Below, piece by piece: positions 8,841 to 17,502 of a stretch of 61,561 bases of DNA (its first letter is position 1; each line of letters starts with the position of its first letter). The position numbers and the translations under genes were made by a program. This DNA is from Anaerolineae bacterium (GTDB lineage Bacteria > Chloroflexota > Anaerolineae > Aggregatilineales > Phototrophicaceae), in the NCBI GenBank assembly GCA_019912965.1, contig JAIOHM010000033.1, positions 1 to 61,561 of the forward strand, in the 5' to 3' direction. A model generated the notes under the pieces. The model was not told where the DNA came from, did no database searches, and saw nothing but the letters and a program-made list of their open reading frames with translations.

Positions 8841-9824
8841 TTAAAAATGATTCGCCAACTGTTTGCCCACCGTCAAACCGGAAAGCACTGCGCCTTCTAC
8901 CCGTGCCTCGCCAAAAGCATCTCCAGCCAAGGCCAGCGGAGGCAATCCTTCCGCTAACAGATAACGTTCCGGATGCAGCACCGTTGGCAGCGCATAACGC
9001 CAGCGTTTGATCTGCGCTTCCAGTATGGGTGACTCTAGATAAGGCTGCAACGCTTCCTGAAACACCGGTAAGATCACCGAATCCAGCGCATCCCACATTT
9101 GGCGGCTGTAGTCCGGCCCGGCATGAACCGTGATGATGGCTGCCCCCGGTGAAATGCCCTTGCGCTGATTATCGGCAATCCAACGGATTGGGTCATTCGG
9201 GCGTTGCAACGCACCCGGTTCGGGCAATTTAACTATTCCTTGCACCCGAAACAATCCGGCCAGACACGGTGCGTACTCAATGCGTTCCAGCGCTGTTCTG
9301 TCGGTGGCTGCAAGGTCAGCTTTCAGTAAGGCCAGCGATTGCGGTACAGGTGGCGTCAACAGCACCGCACGGGCGTTATACCGATTCTGTTTCTCATCTT
9401 CAGCTTCCCAACCTTCAGGCGATTGGGTTATCGTCATCAGGCGGGTATCCAAGTGAATCGTGGCACGTTCCTGCAATTTAGAAGCTAACTGTTTCGCCAG
9501 CGCGTTCATGCCACCCCGCACAGCATAACGGGGATGCCCATCAAAGGCCAAACTGGTTTCCGTTCCGTCGCTGAATCCGCTTGACCATTGGTAGACCAAT
9601 CCAGCCGCCAGCCATTCATCGACATGGGTTTGAAATTCAGGCGAACGCACGGTGAAAAATTGTGCGCCGTGATCGGCCAGTCCAGCCCCAATGCGGCGGG
9701 TTGCCAATCGTCCGCCCACACTGCGACCTTTATCGACCAGCGTTATTTGCAAACCCTGTTGGGTCAATACCTGCGCCGCCATTAAGCCGCACAGCCCTGC
9801 ACCCACAATGAGTACATCAGTCAA
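8841..9824 (-). CDS. FAD-dependent amine oxidase/renalase-like oxidoreductase
   Basis: A cytosolic flavoprotein of 327 residues. The Rossmann dinucleotide site VGAGLCGLMAA is at residues 7-17, followed by VGGRLATR, the flavin-contacting motif shared by renalase and related NAD(P)-binding amine oxidases. The C-terminal ALAGDAFGEARVEGA is the second FAD-binding segment. Renalases oxidise aberrant forms of NAD(P)H. That activity is plausible but not shown, and other family members act on amines or carotenoid-like substrates. The start is TTG, six bases after the corA stop codon, which implies coupling to corA. Confidence 0.83.
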   Translation of the reverse strand: MTDVLIVGAGLCGLMAAQVLTQQGLQITLVDKGRSVGGRLATRRIGAGLADHGAQFFTVRSPEFQTHVDEWLAAGLVYQWSSGFSDGTETSLAFDGHPRYAVRGGMNALAKQLASKLQERATIHLDTRLMTITQSPEGWEAEDEKQNRYNARAVLLTPPVPQSLALLKADLAATDRTALERIEYAPCLAGLFRVQGIVKLPEPGALQRPNDPIRWIADNQRKGISPGAAIITVHAGPDYSRQMWDALDSVILPVFQEALQPYLESPILEAQIKRWRYALPTVLHPERYLLAEGLPPLALAGDAFGEARVEGAVLSGLTVGKQLANHF

Positions 9825-9830
9825 GCTGAT

Positions 9831-10838
9831 TTATTCCCGGTTCATCCACCATACAAAGAACAATACAGCACCAACGCCGATTAACATCATCCCCAGCACA
9901 AACGGAACGCCCATCGGATTATCAAAGGGCGGCCACGTCTGCAAAAAATTCATGCCGTAAAAACCGCTGATGACCGTCATCACGCCGATGATGAGCGTCA
10001 ACATCGTCAGACGGTTGACCACACGGTTTAAACGGTTGGAAACGGAAGACATGTACAGATCAATCATGGTGGTCAGCGTGTCGCGGTATATGCCAATCAT
10101 ATCCGCTACCCATAAGAGATGGTCAGAAACATCACGCAAGTAAAACTGAGCAGCGTTCGGGTCGCCAAAAATCAAGTTATGCGGATGTGCCAGGACGCTC
10201 AGAATATCGCGTTCCGGCCACACAACCCGCCACAAGTGCAGCAGCATTCGCTTGAGTTCAAACAGGCGGTTGAGTGTTGCCTGTTTGGGTTGGATCAAGA
10301 TTCGGTCTTCCAGTTGGCTGATTTCTTCTTCCAGCATATCCATCACCGGGAAATAGCCATCGACAACCGCATCTAATACCGTATATAGCAAGTAACTGAT
10401 GGAAATCGACAGCGACGCCCCCATTTCCAGCCGACGCTTGAATTCCGGGATGACCGGTTCACCGGGTAGATGTACCGTCACCATATAATTTCGCCCGACG
10501 AAGATATCCAACTCGTGAAAATCAACGTCATGCTTTTGAAGGGCAAATGACTCTTGAGCGGTCGGCGGATGTTCATGGATGATAGAAACCGCGTTGACAA
10601 TTATGAATAGATAACCCGGATACTGTTCGATTTTCGGGCGCTGTTCATGGTTGTGGGTATCTTCCACCGCTAGGGGATGGAAGTTAAATACATCCAGCAT
10701 CACTCGTGCGTCGGACTCATCAGGATTGGCAATATCGACCCAGACTAACTCAGTCTCGGAAACCAGCAAATTTCCGAGGTCAGCAACCGCTGCCTGCCGC
10801 ATACGGCCATTGGTATCTAAAACAGTGACGGTAATCAA
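9831..10838 (-). CDS. corA: CorA-family magnesium/cobalt channel
   Basis: A 335-residue cation channel subunit. The long N-terminal cytosolic domain (about 1-270) is followed by two transmembrane helices at the C-terminus. The family signature YGMNF is at 294-298, directly before the loop that forms the periplasmic pore entrance. CorA homopentamers carry Mg2+ (and Co2+ or Ni2+) inward. The start is TTG with GGGG about nine bases upstream. It heads a minus-strand group with the renalase-like oxidoreductase and the lipoprotein. Confidence 0.93.
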   Translation of the reverse strand: MITVTVLDTNGRMRQAAVADLGNLLVSETELVWVDIANPDESDARVMLDVFNFHPLAVEDTHNHEQRPKIEQYPGYLFIIVNAVSIIHEHPPTAQESFALQKHDVDFHELDIFVGRNYMVTVHLPGEPVIPEFKRRLEMGASLSISISYLLYTVLDAVVDGYFPVMDMLEEEISQLEDRILIQPKQATLNRLFELKRMLLHLWRVVWPERDILSVLAHPHNLIFGDPNAAQFYLRDVSDHLLWVADMIGIYRDTLTTMIDLYMSSVSNRLNRVVNRLTMLTLIIGVMTVISGFYGMNFLQTWPPFDNPMGVPFVLGMMLIGVGAVLFFVWWMNRE

Positions 10839-10938
10839 AATAGTTGCCCCACATCATTTTGTAGGGAAGCGACACATCGCCTCCGACCGCAGCCACGATG
10901 TAGTGTATCAGCAAATCGAACGCCCGCGCCAATGATTT

Positions 10939-12795
10939 TCATTCGGGCACATCAACCGCTGCCAGCATCAAAACATCTTCCCAAGCCACTTCTTTATCAC
11001 CACCATCCTCAATCAGCGGCAGGCGTTCCAGCGTCGCCCACTGGTAGACCACCAGCTCCAGATGATAATGCCCTGCGGGAGTCCCTTCAGTCAGCGTCAA
11101 ACATGGTGTGCGTTCGATCAGACTGCCTTCGGTCACTATTCCCAAACCCTCGTCCCACTGCGCTACGGTTTGCGTCCCGGTAATGTCCACCAGATGTAAT
11201 CCTGCGGAGAGTGAGTTATCTAAATCTTTCAAAGCCCTCAGCGTCAGATCGACGCATAACGGCTCATCCGCCCGCAGGACAAAAATCTCGTCCGCCAGCG
11301 GCGCGGACTCGAAACGCACGGCATCCCCAAAACGGAATTGTAAATCGCCGTCCGCATTGGGGTCGAAGCGGTAAAAAATCATATTGACCAGACTATCCCG
11401 GTAGCCTATGCCGCGTTGTCCATCCAACCGGGTCACAATTTGCCACGTTTTGGGGGTATTTACGGGAAGCGCAACCCAAATAGATGGTGCATCATTGAAA
11501 ATAGCTACCCGTTCACGGACTTCCTGTGGGCTGTGCAACCGCCATGAGAGATCGAGTGATGCTCCATGCCGAATATCAAACTGGCGGTCGTAATAAGCTG
11601 ACGGGCTGTAGGGTGCGAAATCAGTGATGATGGGTTCAAGCGACTGACGTGCATCCATCATGCCCCGAATAACCGTTTCCCACCGGGGTTTTTCCGGCCA
11701 GAGATTTTTATCAACCGTCAATTGGGTGTAGGCCAGAAGGCCGACGGTCAGTATTGGCAGAACATAACGCCATTGCCCTGCTAATCCCGGAATGCCCATT
11801 TGCCGCACTGCATAGGCCACCAGAAGCGCCCCAGCGGGCAGCATGGCAATTGCATAGCGCACCTGATATACAGGCGCAACCAACGCATTTAAGATCAGCA
11901 GCGCAATCGGGGTCAGCAGCAGCCACAGCAACAGTAACAGAAGCGAACGCCAATATTCGCGCACTGCCGGAATTGCCCGCCCTAACACAAACGGCAAGAG
12001 ATACAACCACCAATTCCCGCCCGTCAAAATCAGGAGCAGTCCAGCAACCGTTGCCCAATCGGTTGGGACGGGAATCGCCAATGGCCCGTTGGGATTTGCT
12101 CGCATCTGTGTCAAAAAAGTAGGCAACCAAGGGGCAAACAAAAGGATCCCTAGCGCGAATGGCAACAGGCTGAAGAGGCTATTCCGTAGCGATTTCAGTC
12201 GGATGGTGACCGCTAGATGCAGGATGTGCGTCAAAATCACCAGCACCCCGGCATAGTGGGTGTAAGCCAGCGCAGCCAGCGATACGCTGTAAACCAGTCC
12301 ATGTATCAGGGTTTTGCGCCCTTGCCAGCGCAGATAGAACAATGTTGATACTGCACTTAAAGCCAGCAACAGGCTGTACATGCGCGCTTCGCGGGTGTAA
12401 TACACAAAAAAACTGGCTGTGCCCAGCACAACCAGCCCAATTAATCCTGTCCAGCGATCAAACAACCGGACTCCAACCGCGTAGGTTGCGGCCAGACCGA
12501 GCATGGCGCACAATGCCGAGAACAAACGCAGCACATAAACCGAATCGCCTGCGACCAGCGTCCAACCGTCAATCAGTAAAAAGTACAGCGGCGGATGGAC
12601 ATCTGCCCGAACCCGCCCCACTGTATCCACCAGATAGGGCGAATGCACTGCCCAAGCCGTCCAAGCCTCGTCGTTCCATAAACTTTCGCGCTGGAGATCA
12701 ACGGTTGCAATTAAGAATGCGCCCCAGATCACCAACGCAGCCATAAACCATAGGTAGGGGCGAATCGCTGACTCGCCCATCTTTTTCACACTCAC
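10939..12795 (-). CDS. GT39/ArnT-like membrane glycosyltransferase
   Basis: A 618-residue integral membrane protein. The first helix is near residues 13-31. It is followed by an extracytoplasmic loop with WNDEAWT and then DVHPPLYF, the acidic and HPP signatures of dolichol- or polyprenol-linked mannosyltransferases (GT39, ArnT-like). About ten further helices span residues 80-360. A soluble, beta-rich C-terminal domain of about 240 residues probably faces outside. It should move a sugar from a polyprenyl phosphate to a protein or glycan. The start is GTG at 12795 or an in-frame ATG at 12780; neither has a convincing ribosome binding site. Confidence 0.82.
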   Translation of the reverse strand: MSVKKMGESAIRPYLWFMAALVIWGAFLIATVDLQRESLWNDEAWTAWAVHSPYLVDTVGRVRADVHPPLYFLLIDGWTLVAGDSVYVLRLFSALCAMLGLAATYAVGVRLFDRWTGLIGLVVLGTASFFVYYTREARMYSLLLALSAVSTLFYLRWQGRKTLIHGLVYSVSLAALAYTHYAGVLVILTHILHLAVTIRLKSLRNSLFSLLPFALGILLFAPWLPTFLTQMRANPNGPLAIPVPTDWATVAGLLLILTGGNWWLYLLPFVLGRAIPAVREYWRSLLLLLLWLLLTPIALLILNALVAPVYQVRYAIAMLPAGALLVAYAVRQMGIPGLAGQWRYVLPILTVGLLAYTQLTVDKNLWPEKPRWETVIRGMMDARQSLEPIITDFAPYSPSAYYDRQFDIRHGASLDLSWRLHSPQEVRERVAIFNDAPSIWVALPVNTPKTWQIVTRLDGQRGIGYRDSLVNMIFYRFDPNADGDLQFRFGDAVRFESAPLADEIFVLRADEPLCVDLTLRALKDLDNSLSAGLHLVDITGTQTVAQWDEGLGIVTEGSLIERTPCLTLTEGTPAGHYHLELVVYQWATLERLPLIEDGGDKEVAWEDVLMLAAVDVPE

Positions 12796-12807
12796 AACGA
12801 CTACCGA

Positions 12808-13407
12808 TTAATCCCGTGGCTCATCTTCACCCGGTTGGGGTGGGCGGCTGTACAGCCACCAAAATGTTTGCTGTGGGTAGACATCTCTTAACGCGACAGA
12901 CCAGACAAATTTCGATGGTCTGACATAGCGACGCAGGGTGCTGTCTGCACTTTTCACTTTCGTCTCCAAGCCGGACTGGGGCAAATCTCCATAAGGTATA
13001 GCCTCCAACAGCTCATGCAGAATGGTGCGGCGCTGCGCCTCCGGTAAATAGGCATTGGCGCATAAACGGGGATCATCCTTGCATTCCCCAAAGTAGGCGT
13101 TCAATTCGCGCAGACGCACTTCGGCTTCGCGTATCATCTTTTTGGAATAGGCTACGCCCCATTCCTTGCGGGTCAGTTCAAGCTGTATTTCAACCTGATC
13201 AACGGCTGAAGCCTGCAATACACTTATTTGATCCCGCAGCCCTTTTAAACGCCGCAGACGAAAGAGCAAATTACCGATGGTCAGCGGGGGCATATTCATG
13301 CCAATCTTGCCGTAAACCACGTCTTCATACACATAGGGCACCAGCGCGCTGACCATCTCGACGGCTTCCTTCAATTCGCGCTCGACAGAATAACCTTGTT
13401 CAGACAT
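12808..13407 (-). CDS. Hypothetical protein, 199 residues
   Basis: A soluble, helix-rich protein without signal peptide. Residues 55-110 are amphipathic and charged, likely coiled-coil. The C-terminal third contains a possible WWLY hydrophobic patch. I do not recognise a family. It sits 12 bases before the GT39-like gene on the same strand, so it may be part of the same transcript. Downstream of OsmC it is separated by a strong terminator, so transcription probably starts just upstream of 13407. Confidence 0.65.
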   Translation of the reverse strand: MSEQGYSVERELKEAVEMVSALVPYVYEDVVYGKIGMNMPPLTIGNLLFRLRRLKGLRDQISVLQASAVDQVEIQLELTRKEWGVAYSKKMIREAEVRLRELNAYFGECKDDPRLCANAYLPEAQRRTILHELLEAIPYGDLPQSGLETKVKSADSTLRRYVRPSKFVWSVALRDVYPQQTFWWLYSRPPQPGEDEPRD

Positions 13408-13461
13408 TTTTGCCTGCCTTTCCCTATCCCATGCCCCACCAGTTTAACCCATCCGCTCAAA

Positions 13462-13491
13462 ACAACACACCCCTCACGAAGAGGGGTGTGT
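13462..13491 (-). terminator. Intrinsic terminator after osmC-like gene
   Basis: A perfect 11-bp stem with a 5-base loop (13465-13491), followed on the minus strand by TGTTTTG. It lies about 30 bases after the OsmC stop codon and before the next minus-strand gene, so it should end OsmC transcription. Confidence 0.8.
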
Positions 13492-13520
13492 CAGAGAGAG
13501 GGAGGAGGAAAATAGCAAGT

Positions 13521-13955
13521 TTAATGATTTGCGACTGGTGTTCCGTGTACAAAAAACGTCGGGTTTTCCAGGATACGCCGCACCGGACATTTGGTGGCGA
13601 TTTCCATCAGTCGTTCACGCTGTTCATCGGTCAGTTTGTCGCCATGCAGTACCACATCCTCACGGATTTCGCTGACGAATTTAGCATCGCCCCGGTAAGC
13701 TGGATAATCAGCCGTGTTGTAACGTTCAATGTCCAGATGCACTTCAACTTTGTCCAAAGGCCAACTTTTACGGTTGGCGTACATCTGCACGGTAATCACA
13801 ATGCAACTTCCCAGCGAACCCAACAGCATTTCCATCGGTGTGGGAGCGCTATCTGTACCACCCTGATCGACGGGTTCATCCGCATTCCATGTCTGGTTGC
13901 GCGTTTGGGCGATGGTACGGTATCCGGTGTCCGTTTGTACGGTCACAGGGGTCAT
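13521..13955 (-). CDS. OsmC/Ohr-family peroxide-detoxification protein
   Basis: A 144-residue cytosolic protein with the two cysteines that define the family: Cys51 in GSLGSCIVITV and Cys123 in ATKCPVRRI. In OsmC and Ohr these form the redox centre that reduces organic hydroperoxides with dihydrolipoamide or thiols. Length and spacing fit the YhfA/OsmC branch better than Ohr. AGGAG is five bases before the ATG. It is flanked by a strong terminator downstream and stands as a single-gene unit. Confidence 0.9.
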   Translation of the reverse strand: MTPVTVQTDTGYRTIAQTRNQTWNADEPVDQGGTDSAPTPMEMLLGSLGSCIVITVQMYANRKSWPLDKVEVHLDIERYNTADYPAYRGDAKFVSEIREDVVLHGDKLTDEQRERLMEIATKCPVRRILENPTFFVHGTPVANH

Positions 13956-14010
13956 AAAATCTCCTGGTGATAAATCTCACAAGCTATAGACATGTTCAAG
14001 TGATATTGTC

Positions 14011-14706
14011 TTACACCCGCCCGAAAATGTCGATACTCGCCCCATTGATCGACTTACCTGCGTCGGAAGCGAGGAAGGCAATCAGATTGGCAATTTCTTC
14101 CGGTTGTATCCATTTGCTGGTATCAGCATTGGGCATGGCAGAACGGTTCTGCGGGGTATCAATCGTGCTGGGGACAATCCCGTTTACACCAATTCCCAAG
14201 CTGCCTAATTCAGCGGCCATCGATTCCATAATACGCTGAGCGGCGGCCTTCGAAGCGGAATAAGCGGCGTTTTTCGCACCTGCTTTATAGGCATTCTTTG
14301 CCAGAATCATCACGATGCTTCCAGCAATATGCTTTTCGACCATGTGCTGTGCCACCCGCCCGCAAGTGACATACACCGACTTCGCGTTCAGGGTCATCAT
14401 TTTATCGAACACATCAATGCCCGATTCATGTACAGTCTGTCCGGCTGCGAATCCACCGACGGTATGTGCCAGCACATCAATTCGCCCATAACTAGCTTCA
14501 ACCTGCCTCACCAATGCATCCACGCTGGCCGGGTCGGTTACATCCGCGATGCCGGGCATTCCACCGAGTTCATCGACTAAGGCTTGCAGTTCATCCGCCT
14601 TGCGCCCAACCAGCACCAGTTTTGCACCATCGGCTGCGAAGCGCCGCGCAACTGCACTTCCAACGTTGCCGCCTGCCCCCGTAACCATCACTACTCTGTC
14701 CGCCAT
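14011..14706 (-). CDS. Short-chain dehydrogenase/reductase lacking the catalytic Ser
   Basis: A 231-residue Rossmann-fold oxidoreductase. The coenzyme site TGAGGNVG is at 9-16. The active-site Tyr149 and Lys153 lie in YSASK. Asn107 in LNAKS is the usual fourth residue. The catalytic Ser normally found 13 residues before the Tyr is replaced by Ala136, in IVMILAKNAY. Either catalysis uses another residue or the protein has a changed role. Arg35 after the second strand hints at NADP(H) preference. AGGAGG precedes the ATG. No neighbour points to a substrate. Confidence 0.85.
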   Translation of the reverse strand: MADRVVMVTGAGGNVGSAVARRFAADGAKLVLVGRKADELQALVDELGGMPGIADVTDPASVDALVRQVEASYGRIDVLAHTVGGFAAGQTVHESGIDVFDKMMTLNAKSVYVTCGRVAQHMVEKHIAGSIVMILAKNAYKAGAKNAAYSASKAAAQRIMESMAAELGSLGIGVNGIVPSTIDTPQNRSAMPNADTSKWIQPEEIANLIAFLASDAGKSINGASIDIFGRV

Positions 14707-14812
14707 ACTGATACCCTCCTGAACATCTTTTGGATTCTAGTCTAACCAGAGTGGCCGCCATTACAAAACGGCGATCTTTCCAATCCCTACGTTCAGGTGG
14801 TATCGGATAGTT

Positions 14813-15133
14813 TCAATCGGGGCGGAGTTCCACCAACAAACCATCACTCCAATTGTATTTGGCGTCAAACAGACCGGAAACAGCTTTTGCCAATTCGGGT
14901 TCAGCCGCTGGGTCAATCACCCGCCCACGTCCCTTATAGGTTTGTTCGTTGACCCAAAAAGTCACAACCGGATTATGCTGGATATTCTGTACCCAATGCG
15001 TTCGTTCGCGGTGCTCGGCACACAGGTAATAACCACCTTCGTGTTCACAAAACCAGATTTCGATTTCGTGCGGCGTTCCCGTTTTATGCCCTGTCGTGGT
15101 CACGTACAGGAATTCGGATTTATAGGTCGTCAT
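14813..15133 (-). CDS. Deazaflavin-type nitroreductase homologue (DUF385/PNPOx-like)
   Basis: A 106-residue split-barrel protein. The opening TTTGHKTGTPHEIEIWF matches the signature of the Ddn-like F420-dependent nitroreductase family, which reduces or binds with F420H2. Members also bind FMN or haem, and whether this host makes F420 cannot be told from the window. There is no membrane segment. GGAGG is well placed before the ATG. Single gene between the SDR and efp, same strand. Confidence 0.75.
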   Translation of the reverse strand: MTTYKSEFLYVTTTGHKTGTPHEIEIWFCEHEGGYYLCAEHRERTHWVQNIQHNPVVTFWVNEQTYKGRGRVIDPAAEPELAKAVSGLFDAKYNWSDGLLVELRPD

Positions 15134-15222
15134 CGTATCCTCCTACCCGAACTATAACGGATTTCCCGCCGCCTGACGCTGACCTTAAGGACAGATCACA
15201 AACCTGCTTTCCGACCAGAATC

Positions 15223-15252
15223 AAAAAGGCCAGAGCAATTGCCCCGGCCCTT
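15223..15252 (-). terminator. Intrinsic terminator after efp
   Basis: On the minus strand, a GC-rich hairpin (AAGG/CCTT outer stem with one bulged G, AATT loop) is followed by TTTTT. It starts about 17 bases after the efp stop codon. Several inner pairs are G-U wobbles. Confidence 0.7.
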
Positions 15253-15269
15253 AATTTATCGTGGAAAAA

Positions 15270-15827
15270 TTAGCCGCGACCGAGGTATGAGCCGTCGCGC
15301 GTGTCCACCTGAATCAGATCGCCTGTGTTGACGAACAGTGGCACTTGTACCACCAATCCGGTTTCGGTTGTGACCTTCTTGGTCACCTTGCCGGAGGTAT
15401 CGCCAGCAACCGCGACTTCGGCTTCAGCAATCTTGTAAACCACGCTGGTTGGCAGTTTGTAATCAATCGCCAATCCTTCGTGCATCCGCAGTTCGAGCTG
15501 CATCCCTTCCTTGAGATACAACACATCATCGCCGAACAGGTCAGCCGAAGCTTCGTACTGTTCGTAGGTGGCGGGGTTCATGAAGTTCAGCAGGTTGCCA
15601 TCACGATACAGGTAATCCACCTGTTCAGCCTCGACAAAAATGTTGTCCAGCTTTTCTTCCGCCCCAAACTGGCGCTGTACGGTATTCCCGGTACGCAAAT
15701 CCATCAGGGTGGTACGCATTGACGCTTTGCCACGTCCCGGCTTGTTATAGGTGGTGTTGACCACACGATACAGGTTATTATCCAGCTTCAGGGTTACGCC
15801 TGTTCGCAAATCGCCCGCTTCAATCAT
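15270..15827 (-). CDS. efp: Translation elongation factor P
   Basis: EF-P relieves ribosome stalling at consecutive prolines. The 185-residue length, three beta-barrel layout and the loop KPGRGKAS with Lys34 at its tip all match the family. In other bacteria that residue is beta-lysylated, rhamnosylated (when Arg) or aminopentanol-modified. Here it is Lys, flanked by Arg32, and no modifying enzyme is visible in the window. The C-terminal signature VDTRDGSYLGR is intact. AGAAGG before the ATG. It has its own terminator, so it is probably a single-gene transcript. Confidence 0.97.
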   Translation of the reverse strand: MIEAGDLRTGVTLKLDNNLYRVVNTTYNKPGRGKASMRTTLMDLRTGNTVQRQFGAEEKLDNIFVEAEQVDYLYRDGNLLNFMNPATYEQYEASADLFGDDVLYLKEGMQLELRMHEGLAIDYKLPTSVVYKIAEAEVAVAGDTSGKVTKKVTTETGLVVQVPLFVNTGDLIQVDTRDGSYLGRG

Positions 15828-15878
15828 GCCCTCGAATCCTTCTGCTCATTTTCGCATTGTGAACGGATTATAGCAGAG

Positions 15879-17024
15879 TCAATTGCGTGGTTGAATACCG
15901 GGATTAGGGGACGCCTTATCGCGCTTCCAGACTTCCACCACCGGATCACCCACGCGAATCACATGACGATATGCGCCCCAATCCACCCACGATGCGCCAA
16001 ATTGTTCCAAACGGTTGGCGATCACCGCACAGCATTCCGCGATCAGGGTTTCGGCTTCGGTGTTATAACGCGCGAACCTGGGGTTTATAAATCGGCGAAG
16101 ATGCCCTAATGTTCCTAGCGGAAAATTCAAACTGCTTGCTCCAATGGAGTCGTCCGGCACATTGAGCGAATAATGCAGCGTGCGTTCAATCACCCGCTTG
16201 ACACCTTCGCGGTCAAAAACAGGTAAAAGCTGGCGATATATGGAGGGGTTACGCACCCACATCGCCCGGACGCCATAACCCGCCCCGCGTATGACACCAT
16301 CAATTTCCAGATCGTCTTCCCAAGCGATTTTTTCGGCTCTTTCGCGGATAGTGGCGCACACCCCAAACGGAATCATGCCCATCTTGCCCCAGAAAGCCTG
16401 CACACGATCAAAACGCAGTTTCCAACCGAACAGCACATCCCGCCCGAAAGCGGTATTCAATAGATCAATGACATCCTGTGGGACACCCGTAGTGGTTGAA
16501 TGTTGATAATACGTGTATGGACTGACCGCCGCAGGCAGGCCATTTTTAGCATAATGCTGGCTGAAACGGGCTAATCGCCCCAGCAGTCCGCGCCCCCATA
16601 CCGCGTCATGGGCGGGCATCAACAAATAACCGTTTCCCTGAATCTGAGTGCCGATTTCCAGTGCAGCATCAATCCGCGCCCAGCGGTCGGTCATCTGATA
16701 GCGATGCCAGTCACCATCCCAATTCATCCGCTTGGGGGTATCGTCCGTTTTACTTTCCCACAGCGGCGGATTGGTGATGATCGCAGTCATTTTTACAGCG
16801 GGAAATTGCGGTTCAAAAACGGCGAGGCTTTCAGCAGTTTCAGAACTGTCACAGATGAACAGTGCCGCCTGCCCTTTCAATTCGGTTAACCGTGACCGCA
16901 GCGCAGCGTCAAAAACGGCTTGTTCGCGTGTGACTGTCGGGCGCGGACGATACATAAACTCCGCATTGACCAACCAACTGCCCTTAAGCTGGTCAATCGC
17001 TTGTTCAAGGCTTTGTATTATCAC
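15879..17024 (-). CDS. Putative glycosyltransferase-like protein
   Basis: A soluble protein of about 381 residues. I do not recognise its family with certainty. A segment reading WEDDLEIDGVIR near the middle, with HYAKNGLPAAVSPYTYY before it, recalls the acidic metal-binding region of GT2-like glycosyltransferases. No other hallmark of that family is clear, so this is a guess. I start it at a GTG at 17024, ten bases after the stop of the upstream gene, because the longer frame would run deep inside that gene. The reading frame ends in a proline-rich tail. It is the last gene of a three-gene minus-strand unit with 17035 and 17495. Confidence 0.5.
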   Translation of the reverse strand: MIIQSLEQAIDQLKGSWLVNAEFMYRPRPTVTREQAVFDAALRSRLTELKGQAALFICDSSETAESLAVFEPQFPAVKMTAIITNPPLWESKTDDTPKRMNWDGDWHRYQMTDRWARIDAALEIGTQIQGNGYLLMPAHDAVWGRGLLGRLARFSQHYAKNGLPAAVSPYTYYQHSTTTGVPQDVIDLLNTAFGRDVLFGWKLRFDRVQAFWGKMGMIPFGVCATIRERAEKIAWEDDLEIDGVIRGAGYGVRAMWVRNPSIYRQLLPVFDREGVKRVIERTLHYSLNVPDDSIGASSLNFPLGTLGHLRRFINPRFARYNTEAETLIAECCAVIANRLEQFGASWVDWGAYRHVIRVGDPVVEVWKRDKASPNPGIQPRN

Positions 17025-17034
17025 TTGGAACTTA

Positions 17035-17502
17035 TTATTGCTTGAACCCGAAATCAATATAGGTCTTGTTGGAATTCGGCAACCGCCCGGTATCCAACAC
17101 ATCCGCGCCCGCCGCCTCTAATTGCGCGATGCGTTCTTCCAACAAGAGGGCTTGCAGCGCCGTGAATGAAGCCGTAAACGTATTGTCTTTATGGGCATGA
17201 AGTTCGGCTGTGCCTAATCCAGCCTGTTCTAAAGCGGCACGGACGCGTTCCAGATCAACAGTAATATACGTTTCGACAGGTGCGGATTCGCTATTACCAG
17301 CTTTTGCAGACGGCGGATTGAGCATATCCTGCAAATCCTTGATGGCGATTTTCAAACCATCCACCACACCACGATAATACTGCGCTCGTTCCAGATTGCG
17401 TCCGCGATTCTGATCGGCATACTGTCCAGCTTCTTTGGCTCGCGCCGCCCACTGTGCTTCTAATGCTTTAAGGGCTGCTTTTAGTTGTGCTTCTTCAGTC
17501 AT
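17035..17502 (-). CDS. Hypothetical coiled-coil protein
   Basis: A 155-residue acidic protein. Residues 1-60 form a strongly helical, alanine-rich segment, likely coiled-coil. The C-terminal part is mixed alpha/beta and ends in TYIDFGFKQ. No family recognised. It overlaps the upstream acyl-CoA-dehydrogenase-like gene by 8 bases and is followed by the glycosyltransferase-like gene, so the three are probably co-translated. The overlap supports a real gene. Confidence 0.62.
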   Translation of the reverse strand: MTEEAQLKAALKALEAQWAARAKEAGQYADQNRGRNLERAQYYRGVVDGLKIAIKDLQDMLNPPSAKAGNSESAPVETYITVDLERVRAALEQAGLGTAELHAHKDNTFTASFTALQALLLEERIAQLEAAGADVLDTGRLPNSNKTYIDFGFKQ

